Below the pieces are notes generated by a model that saw nothing but the letters and a program-made list of their open reading frames with translations, did not search any database and was not told the DNA's origin. From NCBI RefSeq assembly GCF_030063335.1, contig NZ_JASISW010000025.1:1-64000 (forward strand): a stretch of 64,000 nucleotides of DNA. The letters are read 5' to 3'. The translations under genes were made by a program, and so were the position numbers. Of this stretch, positions 23,216-32,590 are shown piece by piece (the first letter of the stretch is position 1; the number at the start of each line of letters is the position of its first letter). The DNA is from Rhodococcus sp. G-MC3. Lineage in GTDB: Bacteria; Actinomycetota; Actinomycetes; Mycobacteriales; Mycobacteriaceae.

Positions 23216-24571
23216 ATGACAAGGCTGACTACTCTGTCAAAGATGACGGCCACACCCAGTAAGGCTGCGCACGCTCGCGTCGGCGAATCGATGACCATCA
23301 GGGTCACTCTGGATGCGGTCCGACCGCTGGTGTGGAGGCAACTCGACATCAGATCCGATCTGATGTTGCCCGATCTGCACGCGCTGATACAAGACGCGAT
23401 GGGCTGGCAGAACCGTCATCTGCACATGTTTTTCACCGGCAAGGACCCCTATGGTGAGGGGCAGCGCTACGAGATGCGCGAGTCCCTCGAAGAAGACGAC
23501 GATGGATCCGGGATCGTCGAGGACGGCGTTGCCGTCGGAGACCTACTCACTGCCGTCGGTGACAGTCTTGGCTATGAGTACGACTTCGGCGACGGCTGGA
23601 GCCATCGGGTGGAGGTGCAGTCGATCGGTGGTGACGTGCCCGAGAGTGCATGCACCGGAGGAGAACGAGCCTGTCCGCCCGAGGATTGCGGTGGACCACA
23701 CGGGTATGCGGAGCTACTGAAAGCAATTTCGGATCCGCACCACTGCGAGTACCAACAATACCGTGAGTGGCTTGGACCGTTCGATGCCGAGAAGTTCGAC
23801 CTTTCGGATGCAAACGCGCGAATCGACGCTCGGAGAGGCGGAATCGAACTGTCCGTGCGCGTCACTGCGCAGTGGCCGAAGCTGAGTCCGCTCTTCTCTC
23901 GTGCGCCGCTCGAGTATCACCGGAAATTGGCAATGATGCTCGGTTCCGTTGAATTCAACAGTGAAGCAATCGATCCCACGGTCGCGACGGTGGCGATGGA
24001 AAAGTTGTCGTGGTTCTTGGCTCGTGTAGGCGCGGAGGGCCTGACATTGACTGCTGCCGGCTACCTTTCGCCAAAAGATGTGACCGCCATTCGCGACGAA
24101 CTGAACTGGGGACGCGAATGGATCGGCAACTCGTCGCGAGAGGTCGACAACCAGCCAGTGCACTGGCTTCGATGGTCAGCCAAAGCACTCGGTCTCGTCA
24201 GAATCCTGAAAGGGAAGCTCCTTCTGACCCGTGACGGCAAGAATCTCGTCGACGATCCAGTAGGTCTGTGGAAGCGAGCTACCTCTCGTATGCCGTTGTC
24301 GAATCAAGAGTTCGAGGCTGATGCCGGGCTACTGCTGCTGGTATCGGTCGCCGCCGGATCCGATCCGATCGAGCGTAATTCGATGATGATGGAGTCGATG
24401 GAGTTGGCCGGCTGGAGCGTCCCCGTGCGCGAGACAGGCCTCATGCAGTACACCGCCAGACCTACATTGGACTTCCTCACGCTCATCGGCGCATTGACGT
24501 GGTCGATCGGGAGTGCAGATGTTAACCCGGACTGGGGACGGACCTTCGCCGCCCACAGCCTCATCCGATAA
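23216..24571 (+). CDS. Plasmid pRiA4b ORF-3-like protein
   Basis: Residues 20-190 match the pRiA4b ORF-3-like domain: TIRVTLDAVRPLVWRQLDI, LHALIQDAMGWQNRHLHMFF, VGDLLTAVGDSLGYEYDFGD, and DPHHCEYQQYREWLG. The Cys-rich ACTGGERACPPEDCGG is typical. The remaining C-terminal half is not recognised. Function is unknown. ATG 23216 or 23243 may be the start; neither has a strong ribosome site. A decayed relative is at 8873-9405. Confidence 0.75.
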   Translation: MTRLTTLSKMTATPSKAAHARVGESMTIRVTLDAVRPLVWRQLDIRSDLMLPDLHALIQDAMGWQNRHLHMFFTGKDPYGEGQRYEMRESLEEDDDGSGIVEDGVAVGDLLTAVGDSLGYEYDFGDGWSHRVEVQSIGGDVPESACTGGERACPPEDCGGPHGYAELLKAISDPHHCEYQQYREWLGPFDAEKFDLSDANARIDARRGGIELSVRVTAQWPKLSPLFSRAPLEYHRKLAMMLGSVEFNSEAIDPTVATVAMEKLSWFLARVGAEGLTLTAAGYLSPKDVTAIRDELNWGREWIGNSSREVDNQPVHWLRWSAKALGLVRILKGKLLLTRDGKNLVDDPVGLWKRATSRMPLSNQEFEADAGLLLLVSVAAGSDPIERNSMMMESMELAGWSVPVRETGLMQYTARPTLDFLTLIGALTWSIGSADVNPDWGRTFAAHSLIR

Positions 24572-24596
24572 CCTCCGCTTTACTCGCTCACGCTGG

Positions 24597-25400
24597 TCAG
24601 CCCTTGTAATACACAACCTGGTGGCTGGTGGCGAGGAGTTTCTCGTCGCTGCTCCAGAGTTCCGCGGACTGGTCGAAGTAGCCCTTATGGAAGCGCCGTG
24701 CTTGAGCGTGGGCCAAGACGTAGGAATCGGCCTGAGTTTTGAGATCCTCGGGTGTGGCGAAGTAGTGGATCGTCAGCGAGATCGTCCCGGCAGGAACGTA
24801 GGATCCAAGACGTTGGAAGATGCGCGGGTAGAAGATGTCCGCCATCGACGTCAGCGACGTGAAATCGAGCGGGCGTGACGGCGTGTCCCGCACCCACAGT
24901 GAGATCGTCGAGTTTTCGGACTTTTCTTCGCGCAATTGACCGGCAGCGAAACGCATCTCGTAGTTGCGGGCCCAGGCAATGAAGTCCGGGAAGCCTGTCG
25001 TGTCGAGTTCGGAGGGGGCGGGCAGCGACGGGGGAGTGGCTTCGTCGTCGTCCCAGGTTTCCCGACGGGTTCCGAAGACCGCGGTCGCAGTGGTCGCAAC
25101 CACATCGTTCTGGCGAAGCTCGAGATACCAGTGCTGGTTACTGCGGTTGGTCCGGACTGCGCGAGCGACGACCTCGAAGTCGCCCTCGGCTACCGGGCCC
25201 GCGAAGTTGATGGTGAGAGATATCGGGTCACCGAGGCGGTCGGGATGGTCCTGGATCGCCTTGATGAACGTTGCCGCCGTCAGCCCACCGAACGGGCCGA
25301 CCATGTTGTTGTACGCGGGAGATGTCCGACCGTGGAAAACGCCATCGCCGTCGTCGGCCAGCGTCAGGGCATCGTCGAAGGGGTGCGGTGTGCTGGTCAT
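24597..25400 (-). CDS. TesB-type acyl-CoA thioesterase
   Basis: The 267-residue protein has two hotdog-like halves. The first shows SPAYNNMVGPFGGLTAATFIKAI and LGDPISLTINFAGPV; the second shows RPLDFTSLTSMADIFYPRIF and DSYVLAHAQARRFHKGYFDQSAELWSSDEKLLATSHQ. The latter is the usual TesB/acyl-CoA thioesterase II ending. It should hydrolyse acyl-CoA to free acid and CoA. Confidence 0.85.
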   Translation of the reverse strand: MTSTPHPFDDALTLADDGDGVFHGRTSPAYNNMVGPFGGLTAATFIKAIQDHPDRLGDPISLTINFAGPVAEGDFEVVARAVRTNRSNQHWYLELRQNDVVATTATAVFGTRRETWDDDEATPPSLPAPSELDTTGFPDFIAWARNYEMRFAAGQLREEKSENSTISLWVRDTPSRPLDFTSLTSMADIFYPRIFQRLGSYVPAGTISLTIHYFATPEDLKTQADSYVLAHAQARRFHKGYFDQSAELWSSDEKLLATSHQVVYYKG

Positions 25401-25577
25401 GGTTCTCCCGATTGTCGAAATTCGTAATTATGCTAAGCGTCATAGTAGCGGTAGCCCTGCAACCCGTGAGTGGTTGGTTACGTCCGGCTGTCACCAAACG
25501 CGCACCGGCGGCGGAGCCGCATATAGTGGGCAGGCGGTTCGACCAGGTACCGCCTGCAATCCCGGGAGCTGTTTCAC

Positions 25578-27173
25578 TTGAGTTGGATCCGCCTGAACGA
25601 CGTCGCCAAGGGTTACGACGGGAAGGTGATGCTCCGCGAGGTGTTCTTCCGCCTCGCCGACGGCGATCGCGTTGGCCTCATCGGCCGCAACGGCACCGGA
25701 AAGACCACCCTCCTGCAACTACTGCTAGGCCGCGAGACCCCGGACACCGGAACTGTCGACGTCACCGAGGGTGCGCGCATCGGCTACTTCTCGCAATTCT
25801 CCGAACTCGACGGCGACCGCAGCATCCAGACTGAACTCGAATCGCTCTTTTCCGAGGTCCATGCGATCGAGAAGGAGCTCGCCGAGGTCGAAGCGGCTCT
25901 CGGCGGCGATCTCGACGAGAAGCAGATGTACAAGCTCGTCGATCGCCAAGCGGAACTGCTCGACGCCATGGAGAACAGCGGCGGCTGGACCTATCACCAA
26001 CGCATCGACACTGTGCTCTCGATGCTCGGATTCAACGACGAGCGCCGCGAGCTGCCGGTGGACCGCCTCTCCGGTGGCTGGCGAAACCGCGCAGCGCTCG
26101 CCAAGATTCTCATCGAATCGCCTGACGTACTGCTGCTCGACGAGCCCACCAACTTCCTCGACGTCGCCGGCATCGCCTGGCTCGAACGGTGGCTACGCGA
26201 CTTCCGCGGCGCTCTGCTCGTCGTCTCGCACGATCGGCATTTCCTCGAGCAGGTCGTCACCGGCATCGTCGAGATCGAGAACCATCACCTGCAAACCTAC
26301 GACGGTAGCTACTCGGATTACGTTACGCAGAAACAGTTTCGGCTCAAGAACCTCGAACGCGAGTTCAGCAACGAGCAACAGCTGCTCGCCTACGAGCAGG
26401 AAGCCATCAGCGACCGCAAGGAATCCGTCAAGAATCCGAGCGGTGTGCTCAAGCGCCGCCTCGCGAACATCAAGAAGAGCAAGAACCCTCGCCCGGTCGA
26501 CACCGTCGTCACCGCGATCTACGGCGGACTGCACGTCCACGACAACCTTGCCGAGATCTCTGGGATCTCGAAAAGTTATGGCGATCAACAGCTGTTCGAC
26601 AATATTTCGTTCACGGTCCACCGCGGTGATCGCATCGCCATTACCGGTCCGAACGGCTGCGGCAAGACCACCCTCGTCGACATCCTCACCGGTTCCGAAC
26701 AACCGGACCACGGAAAGATCAAGTGGAAGACGAAGGCGCCGTCGTTCATCTACTACAACCAGGTCCTCGCAGACCTGGACCCGGACGACACCGTCACGCA
26801 CTCGGTCAACGCGATGCCCGACAGTCTTGCTCTCACAGCGACGAAGAAGGAAGTCAACCGCTTCCTGACGCTGCTGCAGTTCTCCGAGATGGATCTCAAG
26901 ACGAAGATCGGCGTGATGTCCGGTGGTCAGAAAGCCCGTGTGGCGCTTGCACAGTGCCTGCTGTTCGGTGCGGGTGTCATCGTTCTCGACGAGCCGACCA
27001 ACCACCTCGACCTCCAGAGCACGCAGGTTCTCGAGCGTGCGCTCATGGCGTTCCCTGGCGCGGTGATCCTGGTCAGCCATGACAGGTTCTTCGTCGAGAA
27101 GGTCGCGTTCCGGCAGCTGTCCTTCGACGGCAAGGGTGGCGTCGAAGAAATTGCGGGCGTTCAAATGGCGTAG
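25578..27173 (+). CDS. ABC-F family ATPase
   Basis: Start TTG 25578 has GGGAGCTG upstream. The 531-residue protein has two ABC domains: GRNGTGKTT with LSGGWRNRAALA, and GPNGCGKTT with MSGGQKARVALA; both have DEPTN. The linker (EREFSNEQQLLAYEQ to KRRLANIKKSKNPRP) is the P-site tRNA-contacting type. There are no membrane segments, so this is a ribosome-associated ABC-F, perhaps an EttA/Uup-type factor or an antibiotic-protection protein. Context gives no clue. Confidence 0.9.
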   Translation: MSWIRLNDVAKGYDGKVMLREVFFRLADGDRVGLIGRNGTGKTTLLQLLLGRETPDTGTVDVTEGARIGYFSQFSELDGDRSIQTELESLFSEVHAIEKELAEVEAALGGDLDEKQMYKLVDRQAELLDAMENSGGWTYHQRIDTVLSMLGFNDERRELPVDRLSGGWRNRAALAKILIESPDVLLLDEPTNFLDVAGIAWLERWLRDFRGALLVVSHDRHFLEQVVTGIVEIENHHLQTYDGSYSDYVTQKQFRLKNLEREFSNEQQLLAYEQEAISDRKESVKNPSGVLKRRLANIKKSKNPRPVDTVVTAIYGGLHVHDNLAEISGISKSYGDQQLFDNISFTVHRGDRIAITGPNGCGKTTLVDILTGSEQPDHGKIKWKTKAPSFIYYNQVLADLDPDDTVTHSVNAMPDSLALTATKKEVNRFLTLLQFSEMDLKTKIGVMSGGQKARVALAQCLLFGAGVIVLDEPTNHLDLQSTQVLERALMAFPGAVILVSHDRFFVEKVAFRQLSFDGKGGVEEIAGVQMA

Positions 27174-28262
27174 CTAGCGGGGACGCATACGCACATCGAC
27201 CTCGGTCATGACTCTCGCCCAGATCTCGCTCGTCGGATCGACGACGTGGAAGTGTCCGCCGGGACCTTCCACGAGCGTCACACTGCTGTCTGCAGCGGCG
27301 TAGGCGCGGGTCATCTCGAGAAGGTTCGGGTCATCGTCGACGGCACACACCACGATCGTGGATCCTGCATTCGGAACACGCTCTATCGGCGATGACCGGT
27401 CGTACAGATCCGCGAGATTGTCGGCGCGCCCGCCCAGCGCGCTCGCGACAGCACCTTCGCTCAACCACCGCTCGTCCGCGAGGCGAAGATCGAGCACTCC
27501 AGCCAGACTGACAGTGACCGACGCCATCTCAGGCGCGTCGGCCGCGAGACGGGTCACCAATTGCCCGCCTGCCGAGTGACCGAACATGACGACGCGGTCG
27601 GAGTCGAGTGTTTGCGGCGCATTCTGCACAACTGTCATGGCGGAGGCGATATCGGACGTGGTTGCAGCCCAGTCATGCTCGTCCGGCCGGCGGTACTCGA
27701 CATTCCACGTCGCGTATCCGCGTGCAGTCAAATCGACGGCGAGTGCGTCCATGAGGTCGAGTGCCCAACGCGAGCGCCAGTAGCCGCCGTGCACGAGAAC
27801 GGCCGTGGGGCAGTGGTCGTTCCCATCGGGTAGTCGCACCTCGATGCGTTGCTCCGGGTGCTCGCCGTAGTGAATCTCGGTAGCCGGGTGAAAACGCCGG
27901 TGATAAAGGCTTTCGATGGCAAAGCGGAGACCTTCGAGACCGCGGCCGCGAATATGAACGTGGACGCCATCGCTACGGTCGGCAGGACATTGCCCGAAAT
28001 CGACTCTGACGACGCCATGCTTCAGCTCGGATGCATCGAACGGGCCGGCCGGCACCACGATGATTTCGCCGTCGAAGTGTCCGTCGGGGACAGTGTCGGA
28101 CCAGAAAACATCAGCGGTCAGGTTGCGCCGTGCCGATGCCCGATCGACCAGATCTTCGGCAGTGCGGCGGTCGCGGACGGTCGAGGGGTTCACGACAATG
28201 GTGATTCGGGTCGATGGCGCGTCCACAGCACGACGGTACTGGCCACTACCCCTTGCTGCCAC
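27174..28262 (-). CDS. Kynurenine formamidase-like alpha/beta hydrolase
   Basis: The C-terminal 240 residues are an alpha/beta hydrolase with HGGYWRSRWALDL, the nucleophile elbow GHSAGGQLV, and a late Asp and His (VDDDPN and GGHFHVVDP). HGGYW and its divergent position beside kynA-kynU identify it as the formamidase converting N-formylkynurenine to kynurenine. Residues 1-120 form an extra domain of unknown type. Start GTG 28262 is the longest; GTG 28226 (VDAPSTRIT) is possible. Confidence 0.75.
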   Translation of the reverse strand: MAARGSGQYRRAVDAPSTRITIVVNPSTVRDRRTAEDLVDRASARRNLTADVFWSDTVPDGHFDGEIIVVPAGPFDASELKHGVVRVDFGQCPADRSDGVHVHIRGRGLEGLRFAIESLYHRRFHPATEIHYGEHPEQRIEVRLPDGNDHCPTAVLVHGGYWRSRWALDLMDALAVDLTARGYATWNVEYRRPDEHDWAATTSDIASAMTVVQNAPQTLDSDRVVMFGHSAGGQLVTRLAADAPEMASVTVSLAGVLDLRLADERWLSEGAVASALGGRADNLADLYDRSSPIERVPNAGSTIVVCAVDDDPNLLEMTRAYAAADSSVTLVEGPGGHFHVVDPTSEIWARVMTEVDVRMRPR

Positions 28263-28345
28263 TGCCCAGCGATTGCACTTCTCTGGCGTGCGTCACAGAT
28301 ATGTAATACCATGATCACATCAGCCCACCATGTCGAGGACACCTC

Positions 28346-29200
28346 ATGAGCGTCGAAGCAAACACTCGGGCAATCGAGAAAGATGTCGTCACCGATTTCA
28401 GTACGCGGATGAGCTACGCGTCCTACTTGGACCTCGACACGCTGCTGAGTGCGCAGAAACCGGTCAGTTCCCCGGAGCATCACGACGAACTTTTGTTCAT
28501 CATCGCGCACCAGACGACAGAACTGTGGCTCAAGTTGGTGCTGCACGAAACCCTGGCTGCACGAGCCGCATTCGATGCCGACGACATCGGCACCGCACTC
28601 AAGTGCGTGGCTCGCGTCAAGCACATCCAGAAGACACTCACCGAGCAATGGTCGGTACTCGCGACACTCACGCCCACCGAGTACTCCCAGTTCCGCGGCT
28701 TCCTCGGGAACTCGTCGGGATTCCAGTCGTATCAGTATCGCGCTGTGGAGTTCGTTCTCGGCAACAAGAATGCCGCCATGCTTGCGGTCTTCGAATCCGA
28801 CCCTGCCGCACACGAACTGCTGTCGACACTTCTCCATGAACCGAGCCTGTACGACGCCTTCTGGCGGTGCCTGGCCAGGCGCGGTTACGAGGTTCCCGAG
28901 TCGGCTCTGTCGCGGACGGTCAGCGAGGCATACACGTTCAACGCCGACCTGATGCCGCTCATCACGTTCGTCTACGACAAGAATGCCGAGCATTGGGCCG
29001 TGTACGAGGCGTTCGAGGAATTCGTCGATCTGGAAGAAAACTTTCAATTGTGGAGGTTCCGGCACATGCGTACCGTGCTGCGGACGATCGGGATGAAACG
29101 CGGAACCGGCGGGTCGAGTGGCGTCGGATTCTTACAGAAGGCACTGGTATTGACATTTTTCCCGGAGTTGCTCGCTGCCCGTACCGAGATCGGACGCTGA
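28346..29200 (+). CDS. kynA: Tryptophan 2,3-dioxygenase
   Basis: ATG 28346 opens a 284-residue heme dioxygenase: SYASYLDLDTLLSAQKP, FIIAHQTTELWLKLVLHE with the substrate-binding His, SSGFQSYQYRAVEF, and FRHMRTVLRTIGMKRGTGGSSG with the heme-ligand His and substrate loop. It oxidises tryptophan to N-formylkynurenine. It overlaps kynU by ATGA. Confidence 0.93.
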   Translation: MSVEANTRAIEKDVVTDFSTRMSYASYLDLDTLLSAQKPVSSPEHHDELLFIIAHQTTELWLKLVLHETLAARAAFDADDIGTALKCVARVKHIQKTLTEQWSVLATLTPTEYSQFRGFLGNSSGFQSYQYRAVEFVLGNKNAAMLAVFESDPAAHELLSTLLHEPSLYDAFWRCLARRGYEVPESALSRTVSEAYTFNADLMPLITFVYDKNAEHWAVYEAFEEFVDLEENFQLWRFRHMRTVLRTIGMKRGTGGSSGVGFLQKALVLTFFPELLAARTEIGR

Positions 29201-30417
29201 TGACCGCGGTGAACCGAGCAGCCGATTTGGATGCTGCCGATTGCCTGAGCGCCTATCGGGATCGCTTTCTCGGTAGTGACGACGCGTCGATCGAGGCGTA
29301 CCTCGACGGCAATTCGCTGGGCAGACCTACGAAGGCAAGCGTCGAACGAATTACCACGTTCATGAGCGAGTCGTGGGGTGGTCGGTTGATCCGCGGTTGG
29401 GACGAGCAGTGGTTCGACCTCCCCATCACCGTCGGCGACGCTTTGGCTGCCGCGGCCCTCGGGGCCGAGTCCGGACAAACGACGATCGGTGACTCGACCA
29501 CTGTTCTGCTGTACAAGTTGGCTCGGGGTGCACTCGCGCTGAGGCCGGGACGCACCGAAATCGTGCTCGATCGCGACAACTTCCCGACCGACCGATACCT
29601 CCTCGAAGGCATTGCGGGCGAGCTGAATCTGACCTTGAGATGGATCGAATCCGACCGCCGCAGCGGAGTCACGGGCGCACAACTGCAGGACGCCGTCGGC
29701 GACGAGACTGCCCTCGTTGTCCTCAGCCACGTCGCCTACCGCTCCGGATATCTGCTCGACGCGGCAGGGGCTGCCGATATCACCCACCGTGCGGGTGGGC
29801 TACTACTGCTGGATCTGAGTCATTCGGTGGGTTCGGTTCCTATCGAACTTGATTCGTGGGGCGTGGATCTGGCGGTGGGGTGCACCTACAAGTACCTCAA
29901 CGGCGGACCGGGATCGCCGGCCTTCGCTTATGTTCGCCAGGAGCACCTCGAGGACTTCGTCCAGCCGATCTGGGGATGGATGGGCCGCGCCGATCCGTTC
30001 GAGATGGGACAGGGATACGTCCCGGCGCCAGGTATTCGACGCGTCGTCAGCGGCACGCCCTCGGTGTTCGGGATGATCGCGATGCAGGACACCATCGAGA
30101 TGATTGCTGAGGTTGGCATGCAGGCGATCCGCGACAAGTCGATAGCGCTGACCGAATATGCACTCGAGCTGGTGCGAGAACAACTCGTGCCGCTGGGTGT
30201 CGAAATTGCCTCACCGGAGGACTCGGTGGTCCGGGGCGGGCATGTCACCATCGACCACCCCGACTTCAAGGCCGTGACTGCCGGACTGTGGGACAAAGGA
30301 GTCATCCCGGACTTCCGTGCCCCCCACGGAATCCGACTAGGCCTGAGCCCGCTGAGCACGTCGTTCAACGAAGTGCGTGTCGGTATTCTGGCAATCCGTG
30401 ACGAACTTCTCGCCTGA
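29200..30417 (+). CDS. kynU: Kynureninase
   Basis: ATG 29200 overlaps the kynA stop. The 405-residue PLP enzyme has YLDGNSLGRPTKASVERI, DRDNFPTDRYLLEG, LLDLSHSVGSVPIELDSWGVDLAVGCTYKYLNGGPG with the PLP Lys in TYKYLN, and HGIRLGLSPLSTSFNEV. It cleaves kynurenine to anthranilate and alanine. With the formamidase and kynA it completes the route from tryptophan to anthranilate. Confidence 0.93.
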   Translation: MTAVNRAADLDAADCLSAYRDRFLGSDDASIEAYLDGNSLGRPTKASVERITTFMSESWGGRLIRGWDEQWFDLPITVGDALAAAALGAESGQTTIGDSTTVLLYKLARGALALRPGRTEIVLDRDNFPTDRYLLEGIAGELNLTLRWIESDRRSGVTGAQLQDAVGDETALVVLSHVAYRSGYLLDAAGAADITHRAGGLLLLDLSHSVGSVPIELDSWGVDLAVGCTYKYLNGGPGSPAFAYVRQEHLEDFVQPIWGWMGRADPFEMGQGYVPAPGIRRVVSGTPSVFGMIAMQDTIEMIAEVGMQAIRDKSIALTEYALELVREQLVPLGVEIASPEDSVVRGGHVTIDHPDFKAVTAGLWDKGVIPDFRAPHGIRLGLSPLSTSFNEVRVGILAIRDELLA

Positions 30418-31258
30418 CACCGCGGGCGCGATTCTCGACGATTTCGATTCTCGCCCGGGAAGCGCGACATCGCTCGTACGCACCGTGCTCGGTGCCTACG
30501 TGCGGCCGCTGGGAGGTTGGTGTGCAATCGCGGACTTCGTGGTGTGGATGGACGCGCTCGGCGTGACGCCGGACAGCACCCGGATTGCCGTCACCAGACT
30601 CAAGAAGAAGGGAATCGTGCGGGCCGCAGCACGCGAGGGCCGCGCGGGATACGACATCACCGAACCCGCCGCAGCCATGTTCGCGCGCGGGGACGGCCGA
30701 ATCTTCGGATTTCGGCGGATGGACGACGGCGACGAATGGCGCTTGATTTCGTTCACCATCCCCGAGACGCATCGAGCAGCCCGGCATCAGTTGCGCAGGC
30801 GTCTCGCAGGAATTGGTTGCGGCACAGTATCACCCGGACTCTGGATCGCACCGGAGTATCTTGCAGCCGAAGCAAGTTCCATCGTCGACGCGCTGGATCT
30901 CACCAGTTACGTGACCACGTTCGTCACCGCCGAGATCGAGGTGCCGGTAACAGCGCGCTCAGCCGCTGCGCAGTGGTGGGACCTTCGCGATATAGCGGCA
31001 CGGCATCACGCATTTCTGGAGACATGTGCGCGCGCGGGACCCGACCCACACACAGTGGACCCGCGTGACGCGTTCGTCAGATTCGTGCCGCTCCTCGACG
31101 CGTGGCGCATCATCCCGTACCTCGATCCCGGTCTTCCCCCGAGCATGACCCCCGTCGACTGGCCTGGTGAGCGCGCCGTCGCACAGTTCTCGTCTGCTCG
31201 TGATCGCTATCTCGAGTCGAGCACGCGGTTCGTCAGTGGGATCGACTACGGTCCCTGA
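30377..31258 (+). CDS. PaaX-like transcriptional regulator
   Basis: The 293-residue protein has an N-terminal winged helix (SLVRTVLGAYVRPLGGWCAIADFVVWMDALGVTPDSTRIAVTRLKKKGIV) and a PaaX-type central and C-terminal domain (GFRRMDDGDEWRLISFTIPE, RRLAGIGCGTVSPGLWIAPE). GTG 30377 overlaps kynU by 41 bp; GTG 30398 is also possible. PaaX proteins sense CoA thioesters of aromatic acids. Coupling to kynU suggests control of this locus. Confidence 0.8.
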   Translation: MSVFWQSVTNFSPDTAGAILDDFDSRPGSATSLVRTVLGAYVRPLGGWCAIADFVVWMDALGVTPDSTRIAVTRLKKKGIVRAAAREGRAGYDITEPAAAMFARGDGRIFGFRRMDDGDEWRLISFTIPETHRAARHQLRRRLAGIGCGTVSPGLWIAPEYLAAEASSIVDALDLTSYVTTFVTAEIEVPVTARSAAAQWWDLRDIAARHHAFLETCARAGPDPHTVDPRDAFVRFVPLLDAWRIIPYLDPGLPPSMTPVDWPGERAVAQFSSARDRYLESSTRFVSGIDYGP

Positions 31259-31306
31259 TCGGTCTCGACCACCGCTGGGGTCCAGCGAATCGGGCACAGT
31301 GGAAGC

Positions 31307-31975
31307 GTGAGCTTCGATTTCCCCCGCAACAATGGTCCGGCAGCATTCGGTGCTCTGTCGATCATCGTCGGCGCACTCGTCGTACTGTCCCTCGACATCC
31401 ACACCGCGGTGAGCGACCCTGCGCATCTGCGTCGGACCATCAGTGAGTACGGACTCGGTGCACAGCAGTGGGTCTTCGCGACGGGTGTGCTGTTGCTGGC
31501 CGTCGGCTCGGCATGCACGTTGGTCGCAGCCGTACGCGCCGGTCTGGTGAAGGTGTCGTCGACCGCCGCCGTTGCTATGACGTTGTGGACTGTGGGGCTC
31601 GTGGCCGTGGTGGTGGTACCGAAACAAGACTGGAGCAACGATGCGACTCTAGGACTCGGAGGCGCGGTGCACCGGCTAGGCGCGACCCTCGCGTTCGTCA
31701 GCATTCCGATCGCTCTCATCGCCTTCTCGATCCCGTGGATCGGTGAGGGACGCTGGAGGAGTCGGGCACGTACGACGTTGGTCCTTGCGGCACTCGGTGT
31801 TGCAGCACTGCTTCCGATCGTCTACGCGCTGCTCGTCGGGATGACGACGTCGACGCCGTGGTACCGCGTCGTGACGCTGGGCTACGTGGAGCGCCTGCTC
31901 GTCGTCGCCGAAGTGATTGCGTTGATTTCGCTCGCGCTGTGGGTGAAGGCGACGTCGTCAGCCGTGCGCGTTTAG
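31307..31975 (+). CDS. DUF998 membrane protein
   Basis: GTG 31307 opens a 222-residue protein with about six hydrophobic segments. It has the DUF998 pattern (GALSIIVGALVVLSLDIHTAVSDP, TISEYGLGAQQWVFATGVLLLA, VVVVPKQDWSN, VHRLGATLAFVSIPIAL). Its function is unknown. It is not obviously tied to its neighbours. Confidence 0.75.
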   Translation: MSFDFPRNNGPAAFGALSIIVGALVVLSLDIHTAVSDPAHLRRTISEYGLGAQQWVFATGVLLLAVGSACTLVAAVRAGLVKVSSTAAVAMTLWTVGLVAVVVVPKQDWSNDATLGLGGAVHRLGATLAFVSIPIALIAFSIPWIGEGRWRSRARTTLVLAALGVAALLPIVYALLVGMTTSTPWYRVVTLGYVERLLVVAEVIALISLALWVKATSSAVRV

Positions 31976-32005
31976 GAACACCCCTGAGTCACGAAACGCA
32001 CACCG

Positions 32006-32016
32006 GCGCGAAGCGC
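32006..32016. repeat. GCGCGAAGCGC motif after DUF998 gene
   Basis: The palindromic core GCGCGAAGCGC, shared with the hairpin element at 20627-20682 and, inverted, with the one starting at 39889, lies between two convergent genes. Confidence 0.5.
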
Positions 32017-32017
32017 A

Positions 32018-32551
32018 CTACCGTTCGGATTTCCTGACCCGATACGCGGCAACCGCTTCCCGATTGCCACACGCAGTACTGCAGAACTTCCGCGATCGAT
32101 TGCGGGACAGATCGAGGACGATGCCGTCGCAGTCGGCGGCGCAGACGCCGAGCCGGGAGAGCTCATCGGCCCTGATGACGTCGATCATGGCCATCGCGGT
32201 TTCGACGGCGATCCGGTCGGCCAGTGGCCGATCGTCCTCGACGGCATGGAGGTGCCAGTCGGTATCGCCGTGACGGACCAGTCGCGGCAGGGCGCGGGAG
32301 TCGGCCAGAATGCGATTGACGATGTCGACGGCGTCGTCGCGCTCGCTGGTGAGCAGACGTCGAAGAGCCGGACGCAGGCCTCGAACTGCGTCGAGCTCTG
32401 CCTGGTCCCCGTCGAACCGTCCGGTGTAACCCTGCTCGACGAAGAATGCGGCGAGCTGCTCCAACGACAGAAGTGTGTCCGGTTCCTCGCCTGAGTTCAC
32501 CAGATCCACGGCCGCGACGAGAGCGCCCGCCGTGTCATGAGTAAAAACCAT
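32018..32551 (-). CDS. ABATE/CGNR zinc-finger regulator
   Basis: The 177-residue protein has an N-terminal ABATE-type domain (VAAVDLVNSGEE, RGLRPALRRLL). It ends in a CGNR zinc finger (VCAADCDGIVLDLSRNRSRKFCSTACGNREAVAAYRVRK) with four Cys and the CGNR signature. It is probably a DNA-binding regulator. It is divergent from the EamA exporter at 32591, a natural target. Confidence 0.85.
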   Translation of the reverse strand: MVFTHDTAGALVAAVDLVNSGEEPDTLLSLEQLAAFFVEQGYTGRFDGDQAELDAVRGLRPALRRLLTSERDDAVDIVNRILADSRALPRLVRHGDTDWHLHAVEDDRPLADRIAVETAMAMIDVIRADELSRLGVCAADCDGIVLDLSRNRSRKFCSTACGNREAVAAYRVRKSER

Positions 32552-32552
32552 G

Positions 32553-32581
32553 TTGACAGCTTACAGGGGCGGTGCTTAGTG
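32553..32581 (+). promoter_or_regulatory. Sigma-70-type promoter of the EamA gene
   Basis: TTGACA at 32553-32558, a 17-bp spacer, then TTAGTG at 32576-32581, ten bases before the ATG at 32591. It lies just upstream of the CGNR gene start, so binding there could control both genes. Confidence 0.5.
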
Positions 32582-32590
32582 TCATCGCTC

